This document shows, one piece after another, positions 44,891 through 53,575 of a DNA stretch of 64,000 nucleotides. The translations under genes were made by a program, and so were the position numbers. The notes beneath the pieces are model-generated. The model made no database searches, was not told the DNA's origin, and was given only the letters and a program-made list of their open reading frames with translations. The stretch is from DCFW01 sp963790715. GTDB taxonomy: Bacteria > Bacteroidota > Bacteroidia > Bacteroidales > Bacteroidaceae. The first letter of the stretch is position 1; each line of letters starts with the position of its first letter. The stretch spans positions 380,524-444,523 of the forward strand of contig CAWBPN010000011.1 of assembly GCA_963790715.1 (NCBI GenBank), given 5' to 3'.

Positions 44891-44898
44891 TACTTTTG
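44891..44898 (+). promoter_or_regulatory. Predicted -7 element of the zeta-like kinase unit
   Basis: TACTTTTG matches TAnnTTTG, 26 bases upstream of the kinase start; may drive the long run through purM. Confidence 0.55.
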
Positions 44899-44924
44899 TG
44901 AACAAATAATAAACATTACAGTCT

Positions 44925-45494
44925 ATGCAAAGATTATTTATCATATCCGGATGTAACGGAGCAGGAAAAACAACTGCTTCATATACCGTATTGCCGGAGA
45001 TTTTAGATTGTAAAGAATTTGTCAATGCTGACGAAATAGCGAAAGGTCTATCACCGTTCAATCCTGAGAATGTTGCCATCGAGGCAGGCAAAATCATGAT
45101 TAAAAGGATGGTTGATTTGTTTAATCGCAAGGAAGACTTCGCTTTTGAGACTACATTGGCAACACGTTCGTACGCAAAATTAATCACTGAAGCTCAAAAA
45201 TTAGGTTATGCAGTAACGCTATTATATTTTTGGCTTGAGTCGCCGCAATTAGCTGTTGAACGTGTAGCACAAAGAGTGCGTGAAGGCGGACATAACATAC
45301 ACAGTGATGTGATTTATAGACGCTACAGTGCCGGAATAAAAAACTTGTTCGACATTTACATTCCGATTTGCGACAATTGGACTATTGTCAATAGCTCGGA
45401 TTTGAAGTTAGAGACCATAGCCGAAGGCAACATAAATATGGGCGCTACAATTAATAATGCCATCATTTTCAAAAAAATACAAAATTATGAATGA
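44925..45494 (+). CDS. Zeta-toxin-like P-loop kinase
   Basis: A 189-residue AAA_33/zeta-type kinase. Walker A is GCNGAGKTT (residues 9-17). NADEIAKGLSPF corresponds to the zeta substrate loop, FAFETTLATRSY is the second substrate-binding segment, and LESPQLAVERVAQRVREGGH is the lid with catalytic arginines. Zeta enzymes phosphorylate UDP-GlcNAc and block wall synthesis; chromosomal relatives may have other substrates. The gene overlaps the following 59-residue gene by 8 bases, which overlaps purM. I infer a toxin-antitoxin-like pair. Confidence 0.8.
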   Translation: MQRLFIISGCNGAGKTTASYTVLPEILDCKEFVNADEIAKGLSPFNPENVAIEAGKIMIKRMVDLFNRKEDFAFETTLATRSYAKLITEAQKLGYAVTLLYFWLESPQLAVERVAQRVREGGHNIHSDVIYRRYSAGIKNLFDIYIPICDNWTIVNSSDLKLETIAEGNINMGATINNAIIFKKIQNYE

Positions 45495-45666
45495 GCAGGA
45501 AGTTTTAGAATTACGCAGTAAAATAAGACAAGGACTGCTCTTAGTTTCACAGCGTTTAATTGAAAAGAGCAAACGCCAGGATAGTTTTTTAGTCTGTGCC
45601 GATGAAAACGGACGTATCTATCGCATAAAGGGAGCGAACATCAAATCAAAACATTACAATTCATGA
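45487..45666 (+). CDS. Small partner protein of the zeta-like kinase
   Basis: A 59-residue protein (MNEQEVLELRSKIRQGLLLV...), start chosen at the ATG at 45487; an earlier in-frame codon lies deep inside the kinase gene. It has a helical N-terminus (SQRLIEKSKRQD) and a short beta stretch (SFLVCADENGRIYRIKGANI). The size and overlapping arrangement suit a cognate antitoxin. The stop overlaps the purM start (ATGA). No family recognised with certainty. Confidence 0.7.
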   Translation: MNEQEVLELRSKIRQGLLLVSQRLIEKSKRQDSFLVCADENGRIYRIKGANIKSKHYNS

Positions 45667-46829
45667 GTGATCAAAGATATATGCTGCGTGGCGTATCAGC
45701 ATTAAAGGAAGATGTACATAATGCTATAAAAAACATAGACAAAGGAGTTTTCCCAAGTGCTTTTTGTAAAATAATTCCTGATATATTGTGTGGTGACCCT
45801 GATTATTGCAACATAATGCATGCTGACGGTGCAGGTACGAAATCCAGCCTGGCATACTTATATTGGAAAGAGACAGGTGATTTGTCGGTGTGGAAAGGTA
45901 TTGCGCAGGACTCTCTTATAATGAACATTGATGACCTGCTTTGTGTGGGCGCTACAGACAACATATTAGTTTCATCAACCATCGGACGCAATAAAAATCT
46001 TATTCCGGGTAAAGTTATATCGGCTATTATCAATAGCACGGATGAACTTCTTGCCGATTTGCGTAAGATGGGCGTAGGCGTATATGCCACCGGAGGTGAA
46101 ACTGCTGATGTCGGTGATTTGGTTCGCACTATTATAGTCGACAGCACAGTGACGTGCCGCATGAAACGCAGTGATGTCATTGATAATGCCAACATAAAGG
46201 CTGGCGATGTTATCATTGGTATGGCTTCTTACGGTAAAGCCACATACGAGAATGAATACAATGGAGGCATGGGAAGCAACGGATTGACTTCTGCACGCCA
46301 TGACGTATTCGGTAAATATTTAGCCGAAAAATACCCTGAAAGTTACGACCATGCGATACCTGAAGAATTGGCATACTGCGGCAATTTAAAGCTGACGGAT
46401 AAAATCGAAGGAGTGTCTTTAGATGCAGGTAAATTGGTACTCTCTCCTACCCGCACGTATGCTCCGGTAATCAAGAAGATTTTAGACGACATGCGTCCAA
46501 ACATACACGGTATGGTGCATTGCAGCGGAGGAGCACAAACTAAAGTGATGCATTTTGTTGGCAATGTAAGGGTTGTAAAAGATAATTTATTCCCTGTTCC
46601 ACCGTTATTCAAAGTCATACACGAACAAAGCAATACCGAATGGAGTGAGATGTATAAAGTATTTAATATGGGGCACCGTATGGAAGTATATGTATCACCT
46701 GAAGATGCCCTGAAAGTTATTGAAATATCGAAATCATTCAACATAGATGCACAAATAGTAGGTCGCATCGAGCCAAGTGAGAAAAAAGAATTAATTATTA
46801 AAAGTGAATTCGGAGAATTTCATTATTAG
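45663..46829 (+). CDS. purM: Phosphoribosylformylglycinamidine cyclo-ligase (AIR synthase)
   Basis: Purine pathway enzyme making AIR from FGAM with ATP. 388 residues, slightly longer than the E. coli enzyme and like other Bacteroidota members. The ATP/Mg segment HADGAGTKSSLAYLYWKETG, the MNIDDLLCVGA segment and GVYATGGETADVGDLVRTI are characteristic. Translation is coupled to the small gene before it by a 4-base overlap. First housekeeping gene of the long plus-strand run. Confidence 0.93.
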   Translation: MSDQRYMLRGVSALKEDVHNAIKNIDKGVFPSAFCKIIPDILCGDPDYCNIMHADGAGTKSSLAYLYWKETGDLSVWKGIAQDSLIMNIDDLLCVGATDNILVSSTIGRNKNLIPGKVISAIINSTDELLADLRKMGVGVYATGGETADVGDLVRTIIVDSTVTCRMKRSDVIDNANIKAGDVIIGMASYGKATYENEYNGGMGSNGLTSARHDVFGKYLAEKYPESYDHAIPEELAYCGNLKLTDKIEGVSLDAGKLVLSPTRTYAPVIKKILDDMRPNIHGMVHCSGGAQTKVMHFVGNVRVVKDNLFPVPPLFKVIHEQSNTEWSEMYKVFNMGHRMEVYVSPEDALKVIEISKSFNIDAQIVGRIEPSEKKELIIKSEFGEFHY

Positions 46830-46898
46830 TTAATTTTAAATTATAACATGATTCCTACGCTTTTAAACGAGCAAAGGAATTTTTTTTGTATATCTATA

Positions 46899-47984
46899 GT
46901 GGCAACAAATAGTTTAATAGAGAAGCTTAACGGATTGAAAGACCGCTTCGGCGAAGTTTCAATATTGATTACCGATCCTAATGTGATTAGCGATCAAAAG
47001 CGTTATATGAAGCTCACAAAAGAATATCACGATTTAGAAGCAATACTGAAAGCAGGGAAAAATTACAGTAACACGCTGCAAGACAAAGATGATGCATTGC
47101 AAATTCTCAACAACGAACAGGATAACGATTTGCGTGAAATGGCAAAGACTCAGTTGGATGAAGACCAGAAACGCATACCCGAATTGGAGGAAGAAATAAA
47201 ACTACTCATGCTGCCGTCAAACCCTGAGGACGAAAAGAATGCCATTATGGAAATCCGTGGCGGCACAGGCGGCGACGAAGCCGCTCTGTTTGCAGGCGAC
47301 CTTTTCAGAATGTACTCAAAATATTGCGAACGTAAAGGCTGGAAAATAGAAATCACAAGATATACCGAAGGTCCTTCAGGAGGGTATAAAGAGATTATCT
47401 TCACCGTAAAGGGGGAAAATGCTTACGGCACATTGAAGTACGAAGGCGGAGTACATCGCGTACAGCGCGTACCGACCACCGAAACACAAGGACGTGTACA
47501 TACGTCTGCCGCCACCGTGGCGGTACTGCCCGAAGTGGGGACATTCGACATAGACATCAAGGAAGAAGATGTTCGTACCGATATATTCTGCGCCCACGGC
47601 CATGGCGGTCAGGGAGTTAACACTACATATTCCGCAATCAGGTTGGTGCACATACCCACAGGAATAATGGTACAATGCCAGGACGAGCGCTCTCAGTTGC
47701 GCAACAAGGAAAAAGCTATGATAGAACTTCGCAGCCGCGTATATAATATGGAGCATGAAAAATATCTCGAAGGTATCACATCAAAACGCAAAACAATGGT
47801 ATCAACTGGTGACCGTTCTGCCAAAATACGTACTTACAACTATCCGCAGGGGCGTATCACCGACCATCGCATAAACTATACAATATATAATTTATCGGCT
47901 TTTATGGAGGGTGACATACAAGATTGCATCGATCACTTAATCGTGGCTGAAAATGCCGAACGACTAAAAGAAAATAAGTTATAA
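46899..47984 (+). CDS. prfA: Peptide chain release factor 1
   Basis: Reads UAA and UAG stop codons. Start placed at the GTG at 46899, giving VATNSLIEKLNGLKDRFGEV, the normal RF1 start and 361 residues. An in-frame ATG at 46848 would add 17 residues with no family counterpart. The GGQ catalytic motif is in CAHGHGGQGVNTTYSA, and the stop-codon recognition PxT motif reads PTT in RVPTTETQGRVHTS. Follows purM on the same strand. Confidence 0.93.
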   Translation: MATNSLIEKLNGLKDRFGEVSILITDPNVISDQKRYMKLTKEYHDLEAILKAGKNYSNTLQDKDDALQILNNEQDNDLREMAKTQLDEDQKRIPELEEEIKLLMLPSNPEDEKNAIMEIRGGTGGDEAALFAGDLFRMYSKYCERKGWKIEITRYTEGPSGGYKEIIFTVKGENAYGTLKYEGGVHRVQRVPTTETQGRVHTSAATVAVLPEVGTFDIDIKEEDVRTDIFCAHGHGGQGVNTTYSAIRLVHIPTGIMVQCQDERSQLRNKEKAMIELRSRVYNMEHEKYLEGITSKRKTMVSTGDRSAKIRTYNYPQGRITDHRINYTIYNLSAFMEGDIQDCIDHLIVAENAERLKENKL

Positions 47985-47998
47985 CTCAACAATGAACC

Positions 47999-48826
47999 AT
48001 GAATAAAAAACAGTTATTTGAAAATATAAAAAAGAAACAAACATTTCTGTGCATCGGATTAGACACCGATATTGAAAAGATTCCGCAAATTCTTTTAAAA
48101 GAAGATGACCCTGGATTTGCTTTCAACAAAGCTATTATCGATGCCACACACGATTTATGCATTGCTTACAAACCCAATTTGGCCTTTTACGAAAGTATGG
48201 GATTAAAGGGGTGGACTACATTGGATAAAACAATCAAATATATACGTGCAAACTATCCAGATGAATTCATAATTGCTGATGCCAAACGAGGAGACATCGG
48301 CAATACGTCTGCCATGTATGCGCATTCGTTTTTTGAAGAGATGGACGTTGATGCCGTTACGGTGGCTCCATACATGGGTGAAGACAGCGTAACACCATTC
48401 CTGAGTTATCCCGACAAATGGGTCATACTCTTGGCACTAACAAGCAACAAAGGTTCACACGACTTCCAGATGCTTAACGACAATGAAGGCAAGCGACTGT
48501 TTGAAAACGTGCTGTCGAAATCGCAGTCATGGGGTACTGATGAGCAACTGATGTACGTAGTTGGTGCCACTCAAGGCAAACTGTTTGAAGACATTCGCAA
48601 AATAGCACCCGATCATTTTCTGCTTGTACCCGGTATCGGAGCACAAGGCGGATCGCTCGAAGAAGTCTGCAAATACGGCATAAACACACAGTGCGGATTA
48701 ATAGTTAATTCCTCACGCGGCATTATATATGCCGATAATGGTGAAAACTTCGCCAAAGAAGCTCGCAATGCAGCGAAAAAACTTCAAGAAGAAATGGCTA
48801 TCCAATTAAAGAATATAATAGCATAA
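47999..48826 (+). CDS. pyrF: Orotidine 5'-phosphate decarboxylase
   Basis: Final step of UMP synthesis. 275 residues, the longer (type 2) subfamily. The catalytic Asp-Lys-Asp tetrad lies in ADAKRGDIGNTSAMYA. FLCIGLDTD at the N-terminus and LVPGIGAQGG at the phosphate-binding end are also visible. It starts 14 bases after prfA. Confidence 0.95.
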   Translation: MNKKQLFENIKKKQTFLCIGLDTDIEKIPQILLKEDDPGFAFNKAIIDATHDLCIAYKPNLAFYESMGLKGWTTLDKTIKYIRANYPDEFIIADAKRGDIGNTSAMYAHSFFEEMDVDAVTVAPYMGEDSVTPFLSYPDKWVILLALTSNKGSHDFQMLNDNEGKRLFENVLSKSQSWGTDEQLMYVVGATQGKLFEDIRKIAPDHFLLVPGIGAQGGSLEEVCKYGINTQCGLIVNSSRGIIYADNGENFAKEARNAAKKLQEEMAIQLKNIIA

Positions 48827-48883
48827 AATTTGCTCATTACTCAAAAAAACACGAAATTTGCAGATTTAGTAATACATGTTAAT

Positions 48884-49930
48884 ATGGAAATTACAGCAAA
48901 ACAAATAGCTCAACTTATTAATGGAGAAATAGTAGGAAATGAGAACGCATCCATTCATACTTTTTCTAAAATAGAGGAAGGCACGAAAGGAAGCATATCT
49001 TTCTTGTCAAATCCCAAATATACGCATTATCTTTACACCACTAAAGCTAGCGTAGTATTAATAAATAAAGACTTCACGCCTGAAGAAGAAGTAGAAGCAA
49101 CACTTATAAAAGTTGACAATGCATACGAAGCATTAGCTCAATTACTGCAAATATACTACAACATGACAAATCCTCCCAAAAAGGGTATTTCGTCATTAGC
49201 ATACGTAGATGCAACCGCTAAGATAGGTAATGATGTTTATATCGAACCTTTTGCGTTCATCGGTGCCGAAGCTGAAATAGGCGACTGTGCTCAAATATAC
49301 AGCCATGCCGTAGTAGGAGTCAAATCAAAGATAGGAAAGCACACTACGCTCAACGCCAATGTCACCGTATACCATCATTGTGAGATAGGCAACGAATGTA
49401 TTCTGCACTCAGGTTGTGTCATCGGAGCCGACGGTTTCGGGTTTGCGCCTACTGCCGAAGGATACCAAAAGATACCACAAATCGGTAAAGTTGTTATTGA
49501 AGATAATGTGGAAATAGGTGCCAATACGTGTGTCGACCGTGCAACAATGGGAGAAACCATTATACATAAAGGTACTAAACTTGACAACCTCGTTCAAATT
49601 GCCCATAATGATAAAATAGGCGCAAATACGGTTATGGCGTCGCAATGCGGCGTAGCAGGCTCTGCCGAAGTAGGTGATTGGTGCATGTTCGGCGGACAAG
49701 TTGGCGTTGCAGGGCATATCAAAATAGGCAGTCATGTGAACTTGGGGGCACAATCAGGTGTGCATAATAATATACGTGATAATAAGACGTTGATCGGTAC
49801 GCCTGCCTTCGATCCTAAAGCATATTTCAAGTCGTCTGCCGTTTTCAAGCAGTTGCCTGAAATGTTTTCACAAGTGAATATGATGAAAAAAGAAATCGAA
49901 GAATTGAAGAAACAATTAAATAACAAATAA
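48884..49930 (+). CDS. lpxD: UDP-3-O-(3-hydroxyacyl)glucosamine N-acyltransferase
   Basis: Third step of lipid A synthesis. Start set at the ATG at 48884 (MEITAKQIAQLINGEIVGNE, the usual LpxD start); an upstream TTG adds 18 atypical residues. 348 residues. N-terminal uridine-binding domain, then a left-handed beta-helix of hexapeptide repeats (IGNDVYIEPFAFIGAEAEIG). The catalytic His is in YHHCEIG and the NG/GxGFG loop is GADGFGFAPT. Next gene starts after 1 base. Confidence 0.93.
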   Translation: MEITAKQIAQLINGEIVGNENASIHTFSKIEEGTKGSISFLSNPKYTHYLYTTKASVVLINKDFTPEEEVEATLIKVDNAYEALAQLLQIYYNMTNPPKKGISSLAYVDATAKIGNDVYIEPFAFIGAEAEIGDCAQIYSHAVVGVKSKIGKHTTLNANVTVYHHCEIGNECILHSGCVIGADGFGFAPTAEGYQKIPQIGKVVIEDNVEIGANTCVDRATMGETIIHKGTKLDNLVQIAHNDKIGANTVMASQCGVAGSAEVGDWCMFGGQVGVAGHIKIGSHVNLGAQSGVHNNIRDNKTLIGTPAFDPKAYFKSSAVFKQLPEMFSQVNMMKKEIEELKKQLNNK

Positions 49931-49931
49931 T

Positions 49932-51317
49932 ATGTTGAAACAAAAAACACTAAAAGAGAGCTTCTCATTAAGTGGAAAAGGTCTCCATACAGGACTGAAT
50001 CTTACGGTTACGTTCCTTCCGGCTCCTGAGAACCATGGATATAAAATTCAACGTACCGACCTTGAAGGTCAACCTATTATAGAAGCTGTCGCCGACCATG
50101 TGATCGAGACGACACGCGGCACCGTGCTCGGGCAAAACAATGTAAAAGTAAGCACCGTGGAGCACGGAATGGCAGCACTTTTCGCCACGGGAATAGATAA
50201 TTGTTTAATACAAGTTACCGGACCTGAATTTCCTATCCTTGACGGCAGTTCCATCGAATACGTAAAAGAAATCGAACGTGTTGGTACTGTTGAACAAAAT
50301 GCAGAAAGAGATGTGTACATCATTCGCCACAAAATAGAATTTAAAGATGAGAAGACCGGTGCTGAAATTATAGTATTACCTGATGATGAATTCAGCATAG
50401 ATGTACATATTGCTTACGATTCGGCTATTATATCCAATCAATTCGCTTCGCTCGAACATATAAAAGATTTTCCTAAAGAAATTGCCGCAGCACGTACTTT
50501 CGTGTTTGTACGCGACATCGAACCGCTATTAGGCGCCAATCTGATAAAAGGCGGCGACCTCGATAATGCGATCGTGATTTATGAGCGTAAAATGAAGCAA
50601 GAGCAACTTGACAAATTGGCCGACATCATGAAGGTTGACCATCAGGATGCCGAAAAATTAGGCTATCTCAACCACAAACCTCTTGTTTGGGTAAACGAAC
50701 CGGCACGCCACAAGCTGTTGGATATTATGGGAGATATGGCTTTGATAGGTAAACCTATTCAAGGCAGAATCATAGCTTACCGCCCCGGACATACAATAAA
50801 TAACAAGTTTGCTCGTGCCGTACGCAAATATATGCGTCTTCACGAAGTGCAACCGCCTGTATACGACTGCAACAAAGCGCCTGTAATGGACATCAACCGC
50901 ATACGCCAGTTGCTTCCCCACCGTTATCCTATGTTATTGGTGGATAAGATTATCGAAATAGGTCCGAAATATATTATAGGTGTAAAAAATGTAACCGTAA
51001 ACGAACCGTTTTTCACAGGTCATTTCCCGCAAGAACCGGTCATGCCCGGAGTTCTGCAAGTTGAAGCAATGGCACAAACAGGAGGTTTGCTCGTATTGAA
51101 CACCGTTGAAGATCCAGAACGTTATTCAACCTATTTTATGAAAATAGACAATGTAAAATTCCGACAAAAAGTAGTTCCCGGTGACACACTGTTATTCCTT
51201 CTAATGTTAATCGAGCCGATACGCCGCAGCATATCATCAATGAAAGGATATGCATTCGTAGGAGAAAAAATAGTTTGTGAAGCAGAATTCATGGCACAAA
51301 TAGTAAAAAACAAATAA
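49932..51317 (+). CDS. lpxC-fabZ: Fused LpxC deacetylase / FabZ dehydratase
   Basis: 461 residues carrying two enzymes, the standard Bacteroidota fusion. LpxC (1-~300) shows STVEHGMAALFATGIDN with a zinc histidine, and PARHKLLDIMGDMAL with the zinc-binding HxxxD. FabZ (~315-461) shows LLPHRYPMLLVDKI and GHFPQEPVMPGVLQVEAMAQ with the catalytic His and Glu. It couples lipid A commitment to the fatty acid dehydratase that supplies elongation. Confidence 0.95.
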   Translation: MLKQKTLKESFSLSGKGLHTGLNLTVTFLPAPENHGYKIQRTDLEGQPIIEAVADHVIETTRGTVLGQNNVKVSTVEHGMAALFATGIDNCLIQVTGPEFPILDGSSIEYVKEIERVGTVEQNAERDVYIIRHKIEFKDEKTGAEIIVLPDDEFSIDVHIAYDSAIISNQFASLEHIKDFPKEIAAARTFVFVRDIEPLLGANLIKGGDLDNAIVIYERKMKQEQLDKLADIMKVDHQDAEKLGYLNHKPLVWVNEPARHKLLDIMGDMALIGKPIQGRIIAYRPGHTINNKFARAVRKYMRLHEVQPPVYDCNKAPVMDINRIRQLLPHRYPMLLVDKIIEIGPKYIIGVKNVTVNEPFFTGHFPQEPVMPGVLQVEAMAQTGGLLVLNTVEDPERYSTYFMKIDNVKFRQKVVPGDTLLFLLMLIEPIRRSISSMKGYAFVGEKIVCEAEFMAQIVKNK

Positions 51318-51325
51318 AATAATAA

Positions 51326-52093
51326 ATGATTAGCCCTTTAGCATATATTGACCCGGAAGCAATTATTGAAAAAAATAATGATATCGCTCCATTCGTATTT
51401 ATTGATAAAAATGTAATTATCGGTGAAAACAACACTATCATGCCCAACGTCACTATTTTGAACGGTGCTCGCATAGGTAACAACAATCAAATCTTCCCCG
51501 GAGCGGTCATCGGTGCCATACCGCAAGACTTGAAGTTCGACGGTGAAGAAACGACGGCAGAGATAGGTGATTTCAACCGTATACGTGAGAATGTCACTAT
51601 TAATCGCGGTACAAAAGCCAAAGGAAGAACAATTGTTGGCAACAACAACCTGTTGATGGAAAATATGCATGTGGCTCATGACATTTCGGTCGGTAATAAT
51701 TGCATCATAGGCAACAGTACTAAATTGGGCGGAGAAGCCGTCATCGACGATGATGCCATCATCAGTGCCGCAGTACTCAGCCACCAGTTCTGCCATGTGG
51801 GAAGCCTTGTAATGATTCAGGGCGGTTCACGCTTCAGCAAGGACATCCCGCCATACATCATCGCAGGACGCGACCCGATAGAATATGCAGGAATTAACAT
51901 AATAGGGCTACGCCGCCACGGCTTCAGCAACGAAACTATTGAAAACATCCACAACGCTTATCGTTTTATTTATCAATGTGGATTGAATGTAAGCCAGGCA
52001 ATAGAAAAAATAAAGAATGAAGTACCGATGAGTAAAGAAATTGAATACATCATCGACTTCGTATTAAACTCAAAAAGAGGTATTATCAAATAA
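51326..52093 (+). CDS. lpxA: UDP-GlcNAc O-acyltransferase
   Basis: First acylation of lipid A synthesis. 255 residues, left-handed beta-helix of hexapeptides (IGENNTIMPNVTILNGARIG, then IGDFNRIRENVTINRGT). The catalytic His is in MHVAHDISVGNN, and a helical C-terminus follows (GLRRHGFSNETIENIHNAYR). Eight bases after lpxC-fabZ; lpxD, lpxC-fabZ and lpxA thus form one operon. Confidence 0.95.
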   Translation: MISPLAYIDPEAIIEKNNDIAPFVFIDKNVIIGENNTIMPNVTILNGARIGNNNQIFPGAVIGAIPQDLKFDGEETTAEIGDFNRIRENVTINRGTKAKGRTIVGNNNLLMENMHVAHDISVGNNCIIGNSTKLGGEAVIDDDAIISAAVLSHQFCHVGSLVMIQGGSRFSKDIPPYIIAGRDPIEYAGINIIGLRRHGFSNETIENIHNAYRFIYQCGLNVSQAIEKIKNEVPMSKEIEYIIDFVLNSKRGIIK

Positions 52094-52103
52094 ACTTAGT
52101 ATT

Positions 52104-52655
52104 ATGATTTACAGATTTACAATCATTAGTGATGAGGTAGACGGATTTCTCAGGGAAATCAAAATCGATTCTGATGCCACATTCTATGATCTCCACTTAG
52201 CTATAACAAAATGTACCGATTTTTCAGCAAAAGAAATGGCTTCATTCGTCATTTGCGACGACAACTGGGAGAAGAAAAATGAAATAACATTAGAAGATAT
52301 GGGCAGTTCATCCGAAGATGACATTTACCTTATGCGTGACACGAAACTTGGCGACTTGATTGAAGATGAAAAACAAAAGTTGCGCTATGTTTTCGACTAC
52401 ATGACGGAACGCGCTTTCTTCATCGAACTGTCTGAAATTATTACCGGTAAAAACTTGAAAGAAGCACTTTGCTCAAAGTCCGCAGGTGTGCCGCCGAAAC
52501 AAATCATGGACTTCGACGAGGCAAACTTAAACACTGGCGTTAATCGTGAAGAACTGGATGACGACTTCTATGGCAGCGAGTCATACAATGACGACGACAT
52601 CAGTTCCGACAATTTCAATATCGAAGAAGGAGAAGGCGGTGACGACTTGTTGTAA
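52104..52655 (+). CDS. pRiA4b ORF-3-like protein
   Basis: A 183-residue acidic protein resembling the plasmid pRiA4b ORF-3/IS1096 passenger family: MIYRFTIISDEVDGFLREIK, FYDLHLAITKCTDFSAKEMA and LRYVFDYMTERAFFIEL. The C-terminus is strongly Asp/Glu/Ser-rich (DDDISSDNFNIEEGEGGDD). It is routinely found between lpxA and miaA in Bacteroidales as I recall. Function unknown. The name's mobile-element origin does not imply mobility here. Confidence 0.8.
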   Translation: MIYRFTIISDEVDGFLREIKIDSDATFYDLHLAITKCTDFSAKEMASFVICDDNWEKKNEITLEDMGSSSEDDIYLMRDTKLGDLIEDEKQKLRYVFDYMTERAFFIELSEIITGKNLKEALCSKSAGVPPKQIMDFDEANLNTGVNREELDDDFYGSESYNDDDISSDNFNIEEGEGGDDLL

Positions 52656-52658
52656 CCG

Positions 52659-53575
52659 ATGAAACCTTTGCTTATTGTTCTTGTAGGTCCTACCGGTGTC
52701 GGCAAAACAGACTTGGGTTTGCACATAGCAGCCAAGCTGGATATACCTGTAATATCGTCGGATTCAAGGCAATTATATGCTGAAATACCCATAGGTACGG
52801 CTGCACCGACACCTGAACAACAAGCAAAGGTCAAACATTATTTCGTCGGCACTCTAAAGCTAAGCGACTATTACAGCGCTGCACAATATGAACAAGACGT
52901 GTTGCATCTGCTTGATGACGAGCTATTTACAAAGCATCCATACGCATTGATGACGGGGGCAGTATGATGTATGTAGATGCTGTTTGCAACGGCATTGACG
53001 ATATACCCACAGTCACTGATGATATACGACGGGACGTATGCGAACATTACAGGAGCGACGGACTGGAGGCTTTGCAAACGGAACTGAAAAAATCCGACCC
53101 AGAATACTACCGAATAGTAGACTTACAAAACTATAAGCGTGTTATCCACGCTCTTGAAATCATCCGCCAAACCGGCAGGACATACACTTCATTACGTTCA
53201 CATACCAAGAAACAACGCACATTCGACATATTGAAGATAGGGCTCAATCGTCCCCGTGCCGAACTGTTCGAGCGCATCAACCTTCGGGTCGACCAAATGA
53301 TGAAACATGGATTCATGGACGAAGCAAAACGCGTATATCCGCAACGCCAACTCAACTCTCTCAATACCGTCGGCTATAAGGAACTGTTCAAAGTCATTGA
53401 CGGTGAATGGGAGTTGCCAATGGCTGTGGAACGAATCAAAAAGAATACCCGCGTGTATGCCAAGAAACAAATCACATGGTTCAAACGCGACACCGATATA
53501 CACTGGTTTCACCCTGAAGATGAAGAAGCGGTGATGCAACTTATTAACGAAAGAATAGAAAGAGACAAACAATGA
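52659..53575 (+). pseudogene. miaA: tRNA dimethylallyltransferase, broken by one missing G at ~52955-52959
   Basis: Adds dimethylallyl to A37 of tRNAs reading UNN codons. The first frame (52659-52967) has the P-loop LVGPTGVGKTDLG and SSDSRQLYAEIPIGTA and ends at YALMTGAV. The second frame (52964-53575) resumes as MMYVDAVCNGIDDIP and continues to the normal C-terminus (YAKKQITWFKRD). Adding one G to the GGGGG run at 52955-52959 restores TGGSMMYVDA, the conserved sequence. No other damage is visible, so this is either a fresh mutation or a homopolymer sequencing error in an essential-like core gene. Confidence 0.88.

Noticed and set aside
46848..46898. ATG at 46848 as the prfA start
   Set aside because: The 17 extra residues have no counterpart in RF1; the GTG at 46899 gives the usual N-terminus and length.
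52104..52655. pRiA4b ORF-3-like gene as evidence of an integrated plasmid or IS
   Set aside because: It sits within a conserved co-directional core cluster with no repeats or transposase around it.
52659..53575. Two adjacent genes for an ATPase and a second protein
   Set aside because: The protein halves are complementary parts of MiaA and join at a single base in a G run; two genes is not supported.
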